From Impatiens glandulifera (taxonomy: Eukaryota > Streptophyta > Magnoliopsida > Ericales > Balsaminaceae), in NCBI RefSeq assembly GCF_907164915.1, contig NC_061862.1, positions 142,653,913 through 142,717,912 on the forward strand: a DNA stretch of 64,000 bases, given 5' to 3'. The notes beneath the pieces are model-generated. The model did no database searches, was not told where the DNA came from, and worked only from the letters and a program-made list of their open reading frames with translations. Numbering within the stretch: the stretch's first letter is position 1; the number at the start of each line of letters is the position of its first letter. Of the stretch, positions 12,222-24,311 are shown piece by piece. The position numbers were made by a program, and so were the translations under genes.

Positions 12222-13236
12222 GAACCAATTCCTGTTCTACTCACCTTTCAAATAATTTTTCCCAAACTACCCACCTTTTCATTCACATTCCCAAACTACC
12301 CACCTTTCTCTCTCTCTAAATCATTAATCAGCCTTTTAATTACACATCTTTCACATTAAATTCACTAATTACTTTATTTTATAAATACAAATATATATAA
12401 TTAAAATTAATAATATATATTAAATAAAATATATTATATAAATATTAAAATAACAAATATATTTTATTTTTACTTAATTTTATAAATATAATATATAATT
12501 AAAAATAAGCATTATAAATTAAATAATACAAATAAATATTATAAACTAAAACAAAAATCATTACTTACACCTTTAATATTATATATTAAAATAAAATATA
12601 TTATATTATATAAATATTAAAATAACACGTATATTACATTAAATATTAAAATAACACATATATTTTATTTCTACTTAATTTTATAAATATAATATATATA
12701 ATTAAAACTAAACCTATTAAATTAAATATCAAAATAAATATTATAAACTAAAATTAAATAAATAACATAAACCTTAAAATAAATTACCTAAATCTTAAAA
12801 TATTTATAAAAGTATTAATTTAAAAAACCTTAAAATTACAATAAACTTTAAAATATACATATTATTTTAATATTTATGTAATATATATATTATTTTAATA
12901 TTTATATAATATAATATATTTTATTTTATTTTAATAAATAATATAATATTAAAATTTTATGTAATGTAATTTATTTTAGTGTATAATATTTTATTTTAGT
13001 TTATAATATTTATTTGAATTATATTTATAATGCTTAATTTTAATTATATATATTAAAATATATATATATATATATATATAAAATAAAGTAATTAGTGAAT
13101 TTAATATGAAAGATGAGTAATTAAAAAGTTGATTAATGATTTAGAGAGAGAAATGTGGGTAGTTTGAGAATGTGAATGAAAATGTGGATAGTTTGGGAAA
13201 AATTGTTTGAAAGGTGGGTAGGACAGAAATTAGTTC
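12222..13236. mobile_element. 1,015-bp long-TIR element with 10-bp target duplication
   Basis: Both ends are inverted copies (GAACCAATTCCTGTTCTACT and GAACTAATTTCTGTCCTACC) extending inward about 300 bp. TTTGTATGAG flanks the element on both sides (12212-12221 and 13237-13246). A 10-bp duplication and long TIRs fit a Mutator-type non-autonomous element. There is no coding content. Confidence 0.88.
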
Positions 13237-13246
13237 TTTGTATGAG

Positions 13247-14453
13247 TAACATCGAATTTAAACAGTAAAATATGTTAATTTGAGAATGAATAAAAAAAGT
13301 AAGTTAATTTGAGAAGTTGAACGTCAAACTAGGTTTGTTTGGGAAACCACCCCTATTCTACAACTAGATCATTTGTGTTTTTTTTTTATTATTAAATATT
13401 AAATTCAAAATATTATAATTGGAATATTTTGAATTTTTTTTTTAAGTTAAGTTTGGAAAAATATCTAATAAAAAATGAATTCAGTTTTTGGTTTGTTTTC
13501 GAGTTGAAATTCAAACTCAAAAATTAATTTGAAAACTGTATTTGAATTCGATCGGATATTCAGTTCAGACCAAATATTAAAAACCTCTAATGATATGTGA
13601 GTAAGAGAATTTTTTTAAAAAAATATCCTTAAATGCACATGGGTAGGAGAGAGAAAATTAATAATGTCCCGAAACGAAACGCACGTAGATAGGAGAGATA
13701 AAATTAAAAATGTCTCGAAACGGTTATTTTGAGACAAATAAAAAATAAATAAAAATAAAAAATCTGGTCCCGAAATGAGCGTTTCGGGATGTGGAGGCAA
13801 CGTGACAGGCCACGTCGAATCTTGGACTTGTTTTCGCTAAAATTTTCGTTGAGATTATAATTCATTTTCTTAATATTATAGTTCAGAACTAAATACGGGT
13901 TATCTTAATTCAACTTATTCTAAGCGCTTAAATACTTTTGTTACCTATTATCTAAAACATGTTATATTTTAATATTTGTTGGGTTCAGAACTAAATATGG
14001 ATTAGTTTAATTTGAATTAGTTTAATTTAACTTATTCTTTAAATGTTTAAATACTTTTGTTGATATTAAACTTCTTCAAAAAACTAACATTTAATATAAT
14101 TGATATACTTAATTGATAAGAAAAAATATATTAAATATAGGGTGTTAGTATGACATTCACAATCCTAACCTTCTCTTCAACTTTGACATTATAAATAAAA
14201 AAAAAAAAAATTGGATCAAACTTTCTTTCTTGTAATACCTATGAAACAAAAACATCTCTTAAAGTGTCTTGAATATGAAGATAGTTTTATCCCAAAAAAA
14301 TAGACATCTCTTCAACTTACTAGCTAGTATATGACATTACTTAAGAGTATATCCCAAAAAAATATATTACTATGTTACATTACCAAACCATAGTAGACAT
14401 CCTTAATTGTACATGAACAAGACAAACAACAATGAGCAAATTTCAATGACACC
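13247..14453. other. Intergenic between TE cluster and first receptor kinase
   Basis: AT-rich spacer. Around 13640-13790 a phrase like AGGAGAGAxAAAATTAAxAATGTC-CGAAACG occurs twice and a GTTTCGGGA-type inverted pair is present. No gene is recognised. The last part is the 3' flank of the minus-strand kinase. Confidence 0.5.
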
Positions 14454-16576
14454 TTAATTCGATACAGAAATAGCAGATTCAGATTCTAAACTACTAATAA
14501 AAGAATCCATACCAATGGTTTCCTTGTTAGTGATTGGATCAATAGAGACAAATGGATTTGGAGGGAGGGTTAGTCCAATTCCATCTCCTTCTAATGTTTG
14601 AACAACCACTTTCATTGAGGGTCGATTGCTCGGGAACCATTGAATACACCAAAGTCCCATAATTGTTAGTTTGTTTATAATCTTTTTGGAGTTTTCATCT
14701 GCTTCATGCTCAATTTCAACCGCTAATTCATCTCCTCGATTCAATCTGTTGTAAATCCACTCTGGAAAGTAAGCATCACTATCATCTTTCTCAGTAGGTT
14801 TTGTCCTTCCTCCAACTATCTCCAATAAGAGCATTCCAAAACTATAAATGTCGGATTTATACGACACACTTCCAAAATTCCTCGAGAAAACCTCAGGTGC
14901 AATATAGCCTATGGTACCCCTAGCAATAGTCATGGAAATAGCACTTTGTTCCTTAGAGCAAAGCTTGGCCAAACCGAAGTCAGAGATTTTTGGGATGAAG
15001 TTACAATCTAATAAGACATTATGAGGCTTAATATCAAAATGTAGGATTCGAAGATCACAACCTTGGTGAAGATACTCTATTCCTTTGGCTATTCCCAAAG
15101 CAATTTCTTCTAGCTTCTTCCACCCAAGTGATTGTTTCTTACCCTCAAAAGATATAAACTTCTCGAGTGAATAATTCATCATGAACTCGTAGATTAAGGC
15201 CCTTTTGGATCCATCAGCACAATAACCGACCAATCGTACTACGTTAACATGGTGAATTTTTCCCATGGTTCCCACCTCATTGATGAACTCATCCCCGTTT
15301 CCCTTGGCATCATTGAGGACTTTAACTGCTACATGAACATCGTTTGATAGCTTTCCTTTGTAAACTGTTCCGTAACCACCTTGACCGATCATGGTAGTGA
15401 AATTGCTAGTTATCTTCTTAATATCTTTGTATGAATATCTCGAGGGTTTAAGAGCTCTATAATCTTCCAAGAATTTGTCAACCTTTAGTTGATATTGTCT
15501 AGTCTTTTTGTCCGAGTTTAGGATGGAGCATGTCAAAATTACTCCAACAAGAAGAACAAGACTAGTTAAGCTACAACCTACACCCAAAGTTGAGAAAACA
15601 TTAAGAGAAGTAATGACCTATTTGGAAACACTTTGAAAACAGAACATTGTCTAATAAATTTATCTCATCTGGATCTCGATTCAGATACAGATCCAGAAAC
15701 AGAAACATAAAGTGTTTCCAAATGGGTGTACAAAAAAATCACAACAAGGTTACCTGCAATAAGAAGTTTTTGGTTAACACCTCTTGACTGATTCAACTCT
15801 CCATAGCACTCTGTTTCAAGTCTCACGATGTTGTGTCGAGTATTATTGTTCTTCCTTAATCTGCAGAGTTTTTGTTGTGATTCACAATGGCCACACATGG
15901 GCTTTGACCAACTCAATGAAAAGTCATGTAAGCTAGAGATTTTGGTGATAGACTTGCATGGCCACGGTGGAAGGTCGTTCAACTCAGCGTAAATGCAAAC
16001 AGAGAACACCTTTTGGTTTGAATCGCTAGCGCAGTCCACTACATAAGGTTTTAGAGGTGAGCATGAGATTGATGGCACCCTACAAAACTTATTATAAGAA
16101 GAACTATTAGGACAACTGAAGTAGTAAGTCGTGTCAGGGTCATGGAACCCTGAGACAATTTTTGTATTTTTTTCTGAAAATCGAGAAGCAACTAATTGGA
16201 AAGAAGAAGCTGAGAAGTTGAAGTTTATATATTTCTTCACAAGACAACCATCTGGATCATATGCAGAAAACAATTGAGCTCCATAGTTTATTTTGGTTAT
16301 GACCACCTTCCATGAAGAAGAAGAAGTGGGCAGATTGAGGATGGTGTGGTTCTTGGGAGAGCAAGAGAGATCAAATCCGAGATAACCACAATGATTTGGA
16401 TGCCTTCCAATAAGCCTGAAAGGAAAGCGGATGACATTATGCCCACATATTTCTGGCTTGCACTCATCATCATGTTCAATTATTGTGGCAGTTTCAAATT
16501 CTAGCTTGAACATGAGGATGAAGATGAAGAACAAAAGAGAGAATGACATTGTCATATCTTTCTTTAGTTCCCTCAA
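14454..16576 (-). CDS. LRK10-like receptor kinase A (GUB_WAK ectodomain, non-RD kinase)
   Basis: Predicted plasma-membrane receptor kinase of 648 residues from two exons, 16576-15754 and 15577-14454, joined in phase with GT-AG ends. The first residues form a hydrophobic signal peptide. The ectodomain starts CKPEICG...IRFPFRL (GUB_WAK_bind) and ends with a Cys-rich WAK-associated pattern (MCGHCESQQKLC). One membrane segment (LTSLVLLVGVILTCSIL) precedes a Ser/Thr kinase with glycine loop IGQGGYGTVYKG, Lys in VAVKVL, catalytic [15 protein letters not shown] and GTIGYIAPE. HFD instead of HRD makes it a non-RD kinase, typical of immune-type receptors in the LRK10L-2 group. It pairs head-to-head with the next gene and is the paralogue of the gene at 48275-50337. 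Ligand unknown. Confidence 0.92.
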
Positions 16577-16832
16577 AATGAAGACAAACTTAAAACGATT
16601 CTTGTGGTAGCCTACTGACTTGACTAAGGGATAAGAAATAGGACAATGATTCCCAATAACCAGCCCACATAGCTATTAATTCCCAACAGCCAAAAATACC
16701 ATTAACTCCCAATAACAAGTCCACATAGCCATTACTGCCCAATAACTACATAGCCATACACTCATAAATAAATATCTACAGGCATAGATAGATCACTTCT
16801 CAAGATCAAGAAAACTTCAATCCTGAAAAAGA
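16577..16832. promoter_or_regulatory. Shared divergent promoter of receptor kinases A and B
   Basis: Only 256 bp separate the two start codons, so both promoters and 5' leaders lie here. About 16645-16757 contains three degenerate copies of a 40-bp phrase with CCCAATAAC and CCACATAGCCATT. TATAAA-like ATAAATAAATATC near 16765 faces gene B. Confidence 0.6.
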
Positions 16833-18941
16833 ATGAAGGAAAGTCGGATTTATCTAGCATTTTACTATGTACCTCTGCTTTCTCTTCTGTTTATAACAGA
16901 ATCCAATGCTCACAAGCTTCATTGTTCGTGTAGCCGTCCTTCTTCATGTGGTAACCATGAAGTGATTGTCCAATACCCATTTCGATTCAGATTCGATCCA
17001 GAAGGATGTGGAATGAAAGACTATGAACTGGAATGCGAGAATGATCGGCCAGTCCTGTACATTGGTTCTGGAAGATACTATGTTTTGGGAATCAACTATG
17101 ACAACTATAGAATCAGAGTTATCGATGACGGCATTCAAAAGGGAAACTATTCTTCTCTTCCTCTTCATTTCCTAACACCTAATATGTGGTACGAGGAACT
17201 GAACGTACCTTATGATAGGATTGGAACGAAGACGGAAAGAGCTGTGATCGCAAATATAAAGTGTGGGAAACTGTCGTCGGTGATAGAATTGGAAGAGGAA
17301 GAGATGGATTTGGCTGTAGTGAAGCTAAAACAGACACATTCAGAAGTTCTTACTCGCTACTTTTTGTTCGGTACTCTTCAAGAGTGGGGGAGAAAGAAGT
17401 TGCCTGAAGGGTGCGGCATAGAGAGCCTGCACTTGACACTCGCGACCTCAATGGATTGGCTTCGTAGGGAGAGGATGAGTAGCAACGATTCCATATTATT
17501 CTCACGCTTCCATAACGATTTGGCTCGTGGATTTGAGCTTGGATGGATTGACGGATATTGTGCTTCTGACCTTGATAGGAATGATTGCTACGTTGTTGAT
17601 AATCCTTACGCCGCCTATTGCAGGGATCGGATTCTGCTTCATATCACTCTTTATCAACGTGGGTATTGTTTGTTTTATGAAGAATGTATCAATTTCAATT
17701 CTTTAGATAAACTTCTCAACCCTAATTTTGCAGGTCTGATGAACTTTATGTACGGTCATCATGGTTTTGCTATCTTGACAGATTTGGGTAATAACCCTTT
17801 CTATAAGTTCTTTAAACCCTTTAAGTAAAATTTTGCAAATGTTTGATTTAGTTTGTCTTTCAATTGGCTAGGTGAGTGTCTTGCAGCAAGAACTTTTTGT
17901 GGATGGATGTTGCTTTGTATTTACTTGATATACAAATATCGAAGAAGACATTTGTCGGTTTTCGATTCCATTGAAAACTTCCTCCAATCCCAAAACAACC
18001 TCGTGCCCATTAGCTACTCTTATCGAGAGATTAGAACAATGACAAAAGGGTTCAAGGATAAACTAGGAGAAGGAGGATTTGGTTCGGTGTACAAAGGTAA
18101 ACTTAGAAGTGGTCATGATGTTGCAATAAAAATGTTAGGCAAGAGCAAAGCGAATGGGCAAGAGTTTATAAACGAAGTAGCCACCATCGGAAGAATTCAC
18201 CATGTTAATGTGGTTCAACTTATTGGATTTTGTGCTCATGGATCTAAACGTGCACTTGTGTATGACTTCATGCCCAATGGTTCCTTAGAGAAGTACATAT
18301 CCTCTCATGAAGGTAATTCGGTTTGTTCTTTAAGTTGTGAACAAATGTATAATGTCTCACTTGGAATCGCACGTGGGATTGAATATTTGCACCGAGGGTG
18401 TGACATGCAGATCCTTCATTTCGATATCAAGCCTCACAACATTCTCCTAGACGGAAATTTTACACCTAAAGTTTCTGACTTTGGACTTGCAAAATTGTAT
18501 CCAATTCATAACAGTGTTGTATCTCTAACCGCTGCAAGAGGAACCATGGGCTACATGGCTCCTGAGTTGTTCTACAAAAACATTGGTGGTATATCTTATA
18601 AAGCGGATGTTTACAGTTTTGGAATGCTCTTGATGGAAATGGCTGGAAGAAAGAAAAGTATGAATGCACATGTAGAAACTCTAAGCAAAGATTACTTTCC
18701 ATCGTGGAGATTCGATCAATTCAATGACGATAATGAGGTAGATACAAGAGAGACTAGAGCTGAGGAAGTGGAGAAAGTGAAGAAAATGGTGATTGTGGCC
18801 TTGTGGTGCATACAATTCAAGCCAAATGATCGACCTCCAATGAACAGAGTGGTAGAGATGTTGGAAGGAGGCCTTGAGCTATTGAAAATGCCTCCAAAAC
18901 CTTTCATTACTTCTTCCGAAATGGTAACAAAGGATAATTAG
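16833..18941 (+). CDS. LRK10-like receptor kinase B
   Basis: Predicted 649-residue membrane receptor kinase. By comparison with its paralogue at 50552 I read exons 16833-17658, 17734-17787 and 17872-18941; phases agree. A second acceptor 15 bp downstream (after CTTGCAG) would drop five codons. Signal peptide ([13 protein letters not shown]), GUB_WAK ectodomain with [14 protein letters not shown], and [14 protein letters not shown] motif ([15 protein letters not shown]). The membrane segment is [17 protein letters not shown]. The kinase has [34 protein letters not shown] and GTMGYMAPE, so it is also non-RD. Its ectodomain differs strongly from gene A, so the pair are distinct LRK10L subtypes sharing one promoter region. 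Exon 2 is the least certain part. Confidence 0.88.
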
Positions 18942-19228
18942 TAGGTAGTTCCTCGATTAAAGGTCGATCAAATATGAAGAAGGTACTTGTTTCTAGTAAC
19001 CAATAGCCATGTATGTATTTTATAGTTTGGTCTTATTAGTAGTTAAATGTATATAAACAATTAAGTTGCAAAGTTATGATGGGTTATGAATGTAAAAGTT
19101 TGGAAGGTATAAGTCATATTCAATACACAAATTAAGTTATTAAAATCAATAGATATAATATATGTATAATATTTATTATGTAATATTCAATATGTGTTTA
19201 ATATTCTTTTAATTAGAATATATATTAT
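18942..19228. other. 3' flank of kinase B
   Basis: AT-rich 3' region with no further gene seen. Confidence 0.5.
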
Positions 19229-19229
19229 T

Positions 19230-19355
19230 CATAAAGGAGATCGGAGATAACTATGGTCCCCGCTGAAACTCAAATCGCTTTCAGATAGAATTGAACTCGT
19301 GACATTTTGATCTCTTAAGTCGACTCTTACCACTGAACTACCTTGGTGTAGTGTT
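19230..19355 (-). mobile_element. tRNA-derived SINE
   Basis: On the minus strand the element reads GGTAGTTCAGTGGTAAGAGT, an RNA polymerase III A box, and about 45 bases on CGAGTTCAATTC, a B box. GAAAGCGATTTGAGTTTCAG and a GGGGACCATAG phrase follow. This architecture, with the tRNA-like head at the higher coordinate, is that of plant SINEs. The tail end is not sharply defined. Confidence 0.75.
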
Positions 19356-19825
19356 TTAATATAATTTAATTTGTTGTGTATGGTTAAATTTTTATTAGTT
19401 AGGTTGTTTAATTAGCAATTCGGTTCTTCATATTAGTCCTCATCTCTTCTAATTTTATTTTATTTAGATTACAAATTCTCTCTTTTTTGTCGGAAACAAC
19501 CAAACTTTTTTGCCAGAAATAACCAAGCTCTTTTGCTGGAAACAGCCCAGCTCTTTTGCCAAAAACTTATCACAATGATAAACTTTGAACATTATTTGCA
19601 CGAAACGAAATGTTTTGTTTTGTTTGGAGAACTAACAAGGTACTTTTATTTTATGAATATTCAGAAAATAAACAACATCAACGAGAATGATCAGTAGTCC
19701 GGTTCTTTGACAATTAAAAGTATAGTATATATACTTTTTTATTGTTATGTTAATTCACCCTTTGCCTCTATCACCGATAATGGTCCAAATTGGGACGAAT
19801 CCAAAATTTATTTTTCGAATCATAT
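19356..19825. other. Spacer with a short triplicated phrase
   Basis: No gene. Near 19490-19565 a 27-bp phrase (GGAAACAxCCxAGCTCTTTTGC) is repeated about three times. Confidence 0.5.
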
Positions 19826-20090
19826 GAAGCATAGTTCACCTGAGTAAACTATACTTTACTTGGGTGAATATACTTCACCTGAGCTTGTATGGATAATGCA
19901 GCTAAAGGTGATTAAACTTCACCATTAACTACATTATTCACCTAGGTGAACTATACTTCACATGCGGATGACCTATGTTTCACCCGGGTGAATAATGCAG
20001 CTAGGGGTGAAGCTTAGTAGCTTAGTTCACCCTTAACTGCATTATTCACCCGAGTGAACTATATTTTACCCGATTCAACTAACAAGCTTT
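19826..20090. repeat. Degenerate array of TTCACCYGRGTGAA palindromes
   Basis: At least eight variants of TTCACC-N-GGGTGAA followed by CTATACTTCAC or ATAATGCAGCT. The arrangement ends about 100 bp before a decayed FAR1/MULE transposase, so it may be the subterminal or promoter array of that relict. Confidence 0.75.
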
Positions 20091-20189
20091 ACTCTCTTCA
20101 CCCGAAACTAATTCACATGAAGCTACTTTATTTTATTTTCTTGGCTGCTTTCTTCACTTCACATTAATCTTCATTTTTTCATTATCTAG

Positions 20190-21440
20190 AAATCAGAATG
20201 AATCTACTAAGTGCCGTCGTCAAGTATATTTTGAGCCAAACTTCAGATTCTGTAGAATATTTCAATAGAATTAATAGCACAAATCGGTTCGGTGGGGAAT
20301 TTGATAAAGAAGAAGATTTCTTTGAATTCTACTTAGCATATGTCAAAGATATCAGATTTGGTATAAGGTACAATACAAATCATAATGACAAATCAGGTTT
20401 ACTATTAGACATGATTTTTTTTGTTTAGTGCATAGGGTTAAAGGGAAAAAGATAAAAGAGATATATATGTCAAACGTAGTGTGCAGAGACAAAGTTTGGT
20501 TATGAGGCTAAAATGAAGATAAAGAGGCAAGATAATTGAGTGTTTAAAGTAGTTGACTTTCACAGTGAGCAATGTCATCCTCTTGAAGTCCAATGAAAAC
20601 TCACTTGTATAGATGTCATATGAATATTTATGCATCTTCAAATTTACAAATTGAGATACATCTGATGTGGGAATCCCTCGAAAGACATCATATGCTCTTT
20701 TGGCGAAACAAGCAGGTGGGAGGGACAATTTAGGTTTTATTCCTAATGATTACAAAAACTACATGCGATCCAAAAGAACAAGAGATTTTGGGGATACGAG
20801 GGTGTCTTAGAATATTTACAGAAAATGAAAATTGATGATTTCGTTTTTTTTTCTTTTATTCAACTTGATGCTGACGATTTAATAACATTTTTTTTTTGGA
20901 TTGATGCTAAGAAACGATCTGATTATTGATATTTTGGAGACGTGATTTTCTTTAACACGACCTATAAGAAGAACAAAAGGTCGTCTTATTGCATTGTTTG
21001 TAGGTGTTAATCATCACAAGCAAACTATTATTTTTGGCGTGACTTTATTATATGATGAAACTGCTTTGAGTTTTGAATGATTGTTTGAGACATTTACTAC
21101 AGCTATGTTTGACAAAAAAACTAACAACTATTCTCACTAATCAAGATGCTTCCATAGCAAATACATTAATCTTCTAAATGGCCTCAAATAAATCACCGTA
21201 TGTGCATTTGGCACCTTTAGAAAAATGTTGTCACACATTTAATTAGAGTCTTCCATGAGTTACGAGAGTTCGCAAAAGATTTTGCATCGTGCATACATGA
21301 TTACGAAGAAGAGAAAGAGTTTCTTAAAGGCTAGAATATAATGATGACAAAGTATGGACTCCAAGACAATGATTGGTTAAGGCATATGTTCCGGGTGAAG
21401 GAAAAATGGACTTTAGCATATGAACGACATATGTTTTATA
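20190..21440 (+). pseudogene. Decayed FAR1-related MULE transposase
   Basis: Homologous along its length to the intact transposase gene at 27504-30257, starting at GAATCTACTAAGTGCCGTCG, which matches the first bases of that gene's third exon. Recognisable pieces include the FAR1 domain (EEDFFEFYLAYVKDIRFGIRY), the FxDTTYKKN region near 20955, the [13 protein letters not shown] stretch near 21005, the TNQDASIA counterpart of the second catalytic region near 21140, and KYGLQDNDWLRHMF near 21350. Several frameshifts and stops (for example a TGA in place of a Trp at about 21078) break the frame. Catalytic positions are altered (TNQD instead of TDQD). The 3' third, with SWIM finger, is missing. 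Non-functional. Confidence 0.88.
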
Positions 21441-23190
21441 TATATATGAGTACATTCCAGAGGATATTCATGTTAGATAGGAATTGATGTTTCAATACCT
21501 ATGATTATTATCCCATAGATTTTACAGGTAATTTCTTAAGTTCTGTAAAATAGGATTCCCAAGAGTTATCCTTGTTAGGATAATCATCACAGAAAGATCC
21601 CTACAGGAACTGTTGGAAGCACCTCAACGAGCTGCAATACACATCATTACCAAGTCACTCCAATAATCAGCATGCTATGGGTTTTATCTTTCTAAATCCC
21701 CTTATTATAAATTGGACTAAATAACCTAGTGTTAGATGTCATACTCAAATCAACGTTTTAAAAAACTAGTTTGTTGTATTCAAACTCGATTCGAGAGGGG
21801 CACTCTATAAGCATCAAAAATCTACACACCAATTTATAAAGTTAAAATAATTATTTTGATTTATTTTTGAATAAATAAAATCAAAATAATTAACTCCATC
21901 GCCAAAACCCTACTTTAAACAGTTAATTAGACTAGTTATTGTAATAATTAAAACCTAATTAATTAAGAAAATGATCAAAATAAAAAATAAAATTATTTGG
22001 GTTAAATGTTGTACTAATTTATCTCAAAATAATTTTAGAAAAAATCAGGGATTAAAATAAATAATTTAGGATCAAATGAGGTACTCATTTCATTCTCCAA
22101 ATTTATTTATTTAACCCTAAAATATAAAAAAAAAATAAAATAAAATAAACTGGTAAAATATTTGTCATATTTATTTTAATATTTTGTGTATTTAAAAAAT
22201 CAAAATTAAAACCAAAAGTGTGAAAGAAAAATATATTTCAAACAAACCCTTAATATTTTAAAATAAAAATAAAATCATAAACGGGTGTAGCCGAAATCTT
22301 GTGAGATAGTTATACTCGAAATCGCGCTAGCTGGATGAGCATTATATATTGATCCAATGCCAAGAAGAAGTCCACGTAGCTTTCTGCAACTGAAGACGCG
22401 CGCGTACAAGAAGTAGACGATTGGTTAACGCCCGTTAGCCAAATCGCTAACAGAACGCCTAGACACAACGACGCCTTGATATATCACTAACAGAACGCTA
22501 AACGTGCGCAAAACGACATTATTTTTTCTTCGATCATCTTTCTCATCGCGACGCTGCAAGGATAAAGATGAAGATCGTCTTCAATTTTGCAAATTTAGAA
22601 TTCATCCGATAATCCACCTTTTCGGTTGATTTAAAAGCTGAAATGATCACCCTACTTCGGTGATAATTTCTACTACTTTTATAGGGTGATTCATCCTTAT
22701 ATCATCAAGTGGCCTCAAGAAAAGCCAAAACACCAATAATGGCTTTTGGCTGATTCAGTCCACTTGAATCATCCACCAACTTAGGGATACTATAAATACA
22801 TCCCTTGAGTCATTTCAAAATCAAGGAATCTAATCTCCACTTTCAAATCGTGATTTACAAAAAAATCACCATTGAAACTTAAAGTTTCTGGATTTTTCAA
22901 AAATCCGTTTATTGCCTTAAAACTTGGATCTGAATATCCCAAAAGCCTTAAAGCTTAAAACTTGAATCCGTTTTGAATAATTTTATCATCTTCTAAGTCA
23001 ATTGATATATTGAGATGATGATCAACATGTTCATTGGAGCTTTGTGAAACTACCCAAACCCTTGGATCAAAGAATCCAAGATAAAAAATGAATTTAAAAA
23101 AATTGCACTTTTGTATTTTCGAAGACCGAAGAGGTCCGACTGATAATCATCGGTCTAGACTGATACCTAGGTACATAATCATGTTAATAA
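21441..23190. other. Intergenic, unrecognised
   Basis: No coding region I could defend. 22270-22560 is more GC-rich, with AACAGAACGC-type direct repeats (GCTAACAGAACGCCTAGAC and CACTAACAGAACGCTAAACG), which suggests an unidentified repeat. Confidence 0.4.
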
Positions 23191-23202
23191 TTAATAACGA
23201 AT

Positions 23203-23286
23203 GTCAGAATATTTGAGTAGTCTAAAGTGTTATACTCAAGTTTTGGTCAACTAACGTGGACGCGGGTTCAAACCCCACTTTTGACA
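23203..23286 (+). pseudogene. tRNA-Leu(CAA) copy 1, degenerate
   Basis: Aligned with the intact copy at 23636. Many transitions hit the acceptor and D arms (GTCAGAATATTTGAGTAGTC), though the anticodon region TCAAGTTTTGG and a T arm remain. Unlikely to fold well. Confidence 0.8.
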
Positions 23287-23434
23287 ATTTTATTTTTACT
23301 TTTTCTCTTATACACAATTGGAAGATGTTAATTTTTTTAAATTTTATTTTGTTCATTATTAAATTTCCATCTATTTCACAATTTTTGACAAGTCTCTAGT
23401 CATGATCTTTTATGGTGAATGATATAAAACAAAT

Positions 23435-23499
23435 GTCAGGATGGTTGAGTGGTCTAAAGCGCCAAACTCGTGGGTGTAGGTTCAAACCCAATTTCTTAT
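23435..23499 (+). pseudogene. tRNA-Leu copy 2, anticodon arm deleted
   Basis: The copy begins GTCAGGATGGTTGAGTGGTC but jumps from CCAAACTC to GTGGGTGTAGG, losing the anticodon loop's 3' half and the variable arm. Not functional. Confidence 0.8.
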
Positions 23500-23635
23500 A
23501 ATTTTATTTTTTTACTTTTTTTTATTACATAATTGGAATATGTTAATTTTTTTTTCTCTATTAAATTTCCATTTATTTCATAATTCTTGACAAGTCTCTG
23601 GTCATGATATGTTATGGTAAGAAAATAAAACAAAT

Positions 23636-23719
23636 GTCAGGATGGCCGAGTGGTCTAAGGCGCCAGACTCAAGTTCTGGTCCACTAATGTGGGCGTGGGT
23701 TCAAACCCCACTTCTGACA
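23636..23719 (+). tRNA. tRNA-Leu(CAA), intact
   Basis: 84 nt without CCA. The acceptor arm pairs (GTCAGGA with TTCTGAC, one G-U). The D arm is GGCCGAGTGGTCTAAGGC, the anticodon stem CCAGA...TCTGG encloses CTCAAGT with anticodon CAA, and a class II long variable arm follows. The T arm is GTGGGTTCAAACCCCAC. An upstream CAA motif and the A and B boxes are present, and a T-rich tract lies downstream. It is the only copy in the array with all arms intact. Confidence 0.92.
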
Positions 23720-23867
23720 ATTTATATTTTTACTTTTTTATCTTACACAATTGGAAGATGTTAATTTTTTTTAATTTTCCTTTGTTTTCTAATAAATTTC
23801 CATTTATTTCACTACTCTTGACAAGTCTCTATTCATGTTCAGTTATGGTGAAGGAAGTAAAACAAAT

Positions 23868-23949
23868 GTCAGGATGGCCGACTGATCTAACGCGCCAAAC
23901 TCAAGTTCTGGTCCACTAACATGGGCATGAGTTCAAACCCATTTTGACA
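23868..23949 (+). pseudogene. tRNA-Leu(CAA) copy 4, degenerate
   Basis: Retains the anticodon arm but carries D-arm changes (CCGACTGATCTAACGC) and a T-arm/acceptor deletion (AACCCATTTTGACA). Probably inactive. Confidence 0.78.
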
Positions 23950-24077
23950 TTTTTGTTTTTTTCTCTTATACAATTGGAAGATGTTACTTTTTTTGCTCTT
24001 TATTAAATTTCAATCTATTTCACAATTCTTGACAAGTCTCTAGTCATAATCTGTTATGCTGAAGTAAATAAACAAAT

Positions 24078-24159
24078 TTCAAGATGGTTGAATGGTCCAA
24101 GGTGCCAGACTCAAGTTTTGGTCCACTACCTAGGCGTGGTTCAAACCCCACTTCTAACA
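24078..24159 (+). pseudogene. tRNA-Leu(CAA) copy 5, degenerate
   Basis: Acceptor and D arms are mutated (TTCAAGATGGTTGAATGG) and the T arm is shortened (GGCGTGGTTCAAACCCCAC). Probably inactive. Confidence 0.78.
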
Positions 24160-24311
24160 ATTTTATTTTTTTTACTTTTTTTTCTTACACAATTGGAAGA
24201 TGTTAAATTTTTTTTGCTCTCTATTAAATTTCCATCTATTACACAATTCTTGACAAGTCTCTAGTCATGGTCTGTTATGGTGAATAAAGTAAAACTATAT
24301 TGTGACAAAAC

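Larger units (their letters stand above)
23190..24297 (+). repeat. Tandem array, 200-232 bp unit, each unit carrying one tRNA-Leu
   Basis: The tRNA copies start at 23203, 23435, 23636, 23868 and 24078. The spacers share ATTGGAAGATGTTAATTTTT, then TTGACAAGTCTCTAGTCATG and TGGTGAA-AAGTAAAACAAAT. A sixth spacer (24240-24297) is present without its tRNA. It stops a few bases before the insertion point of the giant MULE. Confidence 0.9.

Noticed and set aside
23689..23919. Short open frame across the tRNA-Leu array
   Set aside because: Overlaps the tRNA copies and spacers; chance frame.
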